Positions 59,379-64,000 of a stretch of DNA of 64,000 nt are shown piece by piece (position 1 is the first letter of the stretch; each line of letters opens with the position of its first letter). The DNA is from Styela clava. Taxonomy: Eukaryota; Chordata; Ascidiacea; Stolidobranchia; Styelidae. Made by a program: the position numbers and the translations under genes. The stretch is taken from positions 22,630,001 through 22,694,000 of the forward strand of contig NC_135251.1 in NCBI RefSeq assembly GCF_964204865.1, in the 5' to 3' direction. The notes under the pieces are model-generated. The model worked only from the letters and a program-made list of their open reading frames with translations. It was not told the origin of the DNA and did no database searches.

Positions 59379-59510
59379 GCAAAAATGTAATAGTATGCTG
59401 ATACACGTCGGAATATATATTATTCATAGCAAGTATTTATATGTGCCGGGAATAAAAATGAATTGAAAGCATAAACAAATACATCGATTCCTGTGACTTT
59501 TGAAGCCTTT

Positions 59511-64000
<4,490 letters not shown>

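Overview
The window reads as nuclear DNA of an animal. It is AT-rich, its genes have many short exons with GT-AG introns, and it is full of DNA-transposon remnants. The gene families (MRP4/ABCC4-type transporters, a FUT8-type core fucosyltransferase, rolling-stone-like membrane proteins, a lipocalin) and their density suggest a marine invertebrate deuterostome, perhaps an ascidian. That assignment is inference. Most real genes here lie in exons too short to stand out as long ORFs, so I built exon models by hand from splice sites, phase and protein similarity.

Layout. 1-10.0 kb (minus): a broken ABCC4-like gene with many recognisable exons, two in-frame TGA codons, a frameshift and a missing exon. 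It is cut short upstream by a hAT transposon. 10.0-14.6 kb: nested hAT elements and transposase debris. 14.6-16.1 kb (minus): rolling-stone-like copy 1, with a one-base deletion. 16.1-24.2 kb: repeats only. 24.3-33.1 kb (plus): a nine-exon FUT8-like alpha-1,6-fucosyltransferase with a duplicated first exon. 34.2-36.8 kb: an endogenous viral envelope-glycoprotein ORF (minus) between two near-identical 165-bp direct repeats. 37.9-39.2 kb (minus): intact rolling-stone-like copy 2. 42.2-56.2 kb (minus): a lipocalin-like gene whose last intron contains a roughly 10.3-kb Helentron (plus). 57-59.5 kb: satellite-like repeats and a terminal-inverted-repeat element. 59.5-64 kb (minus): the 3' half of a second, apparently intact ABCC4-like gene with a 1.0-kb mariner-like insertion in one intron.

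The most striking object is the Helentron. Its main ORF (2415 codons) joins an N-terminal ubiquitin-specific-protease (USP) domain with its Cys and His boxes, 18 tandem 15-residue basic repeats, a HUH/Y2 Rep domain, a PIF1-type helicase and the start of an AP-type endonuclease that continues in another frame. USP replaces the OTU protease more often reported from Helentron proteins. Copies of the element's ends and leader occur elsewhere in the window. Two such elements flank a single 84-nt lipocalin exon to within about 15-30 bases.

The two rolling-stone-like genes and their flanks are a segmental duplication (about 13.9-17.0 kb and 37.1-41.2 kb) with the FUT8-like gene between them. The two ABCC4-like genes lie on the same strand about 50 kb apart, one decayed and one apparently working. 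No rRNA, tRNA or CRISPR was recognised.
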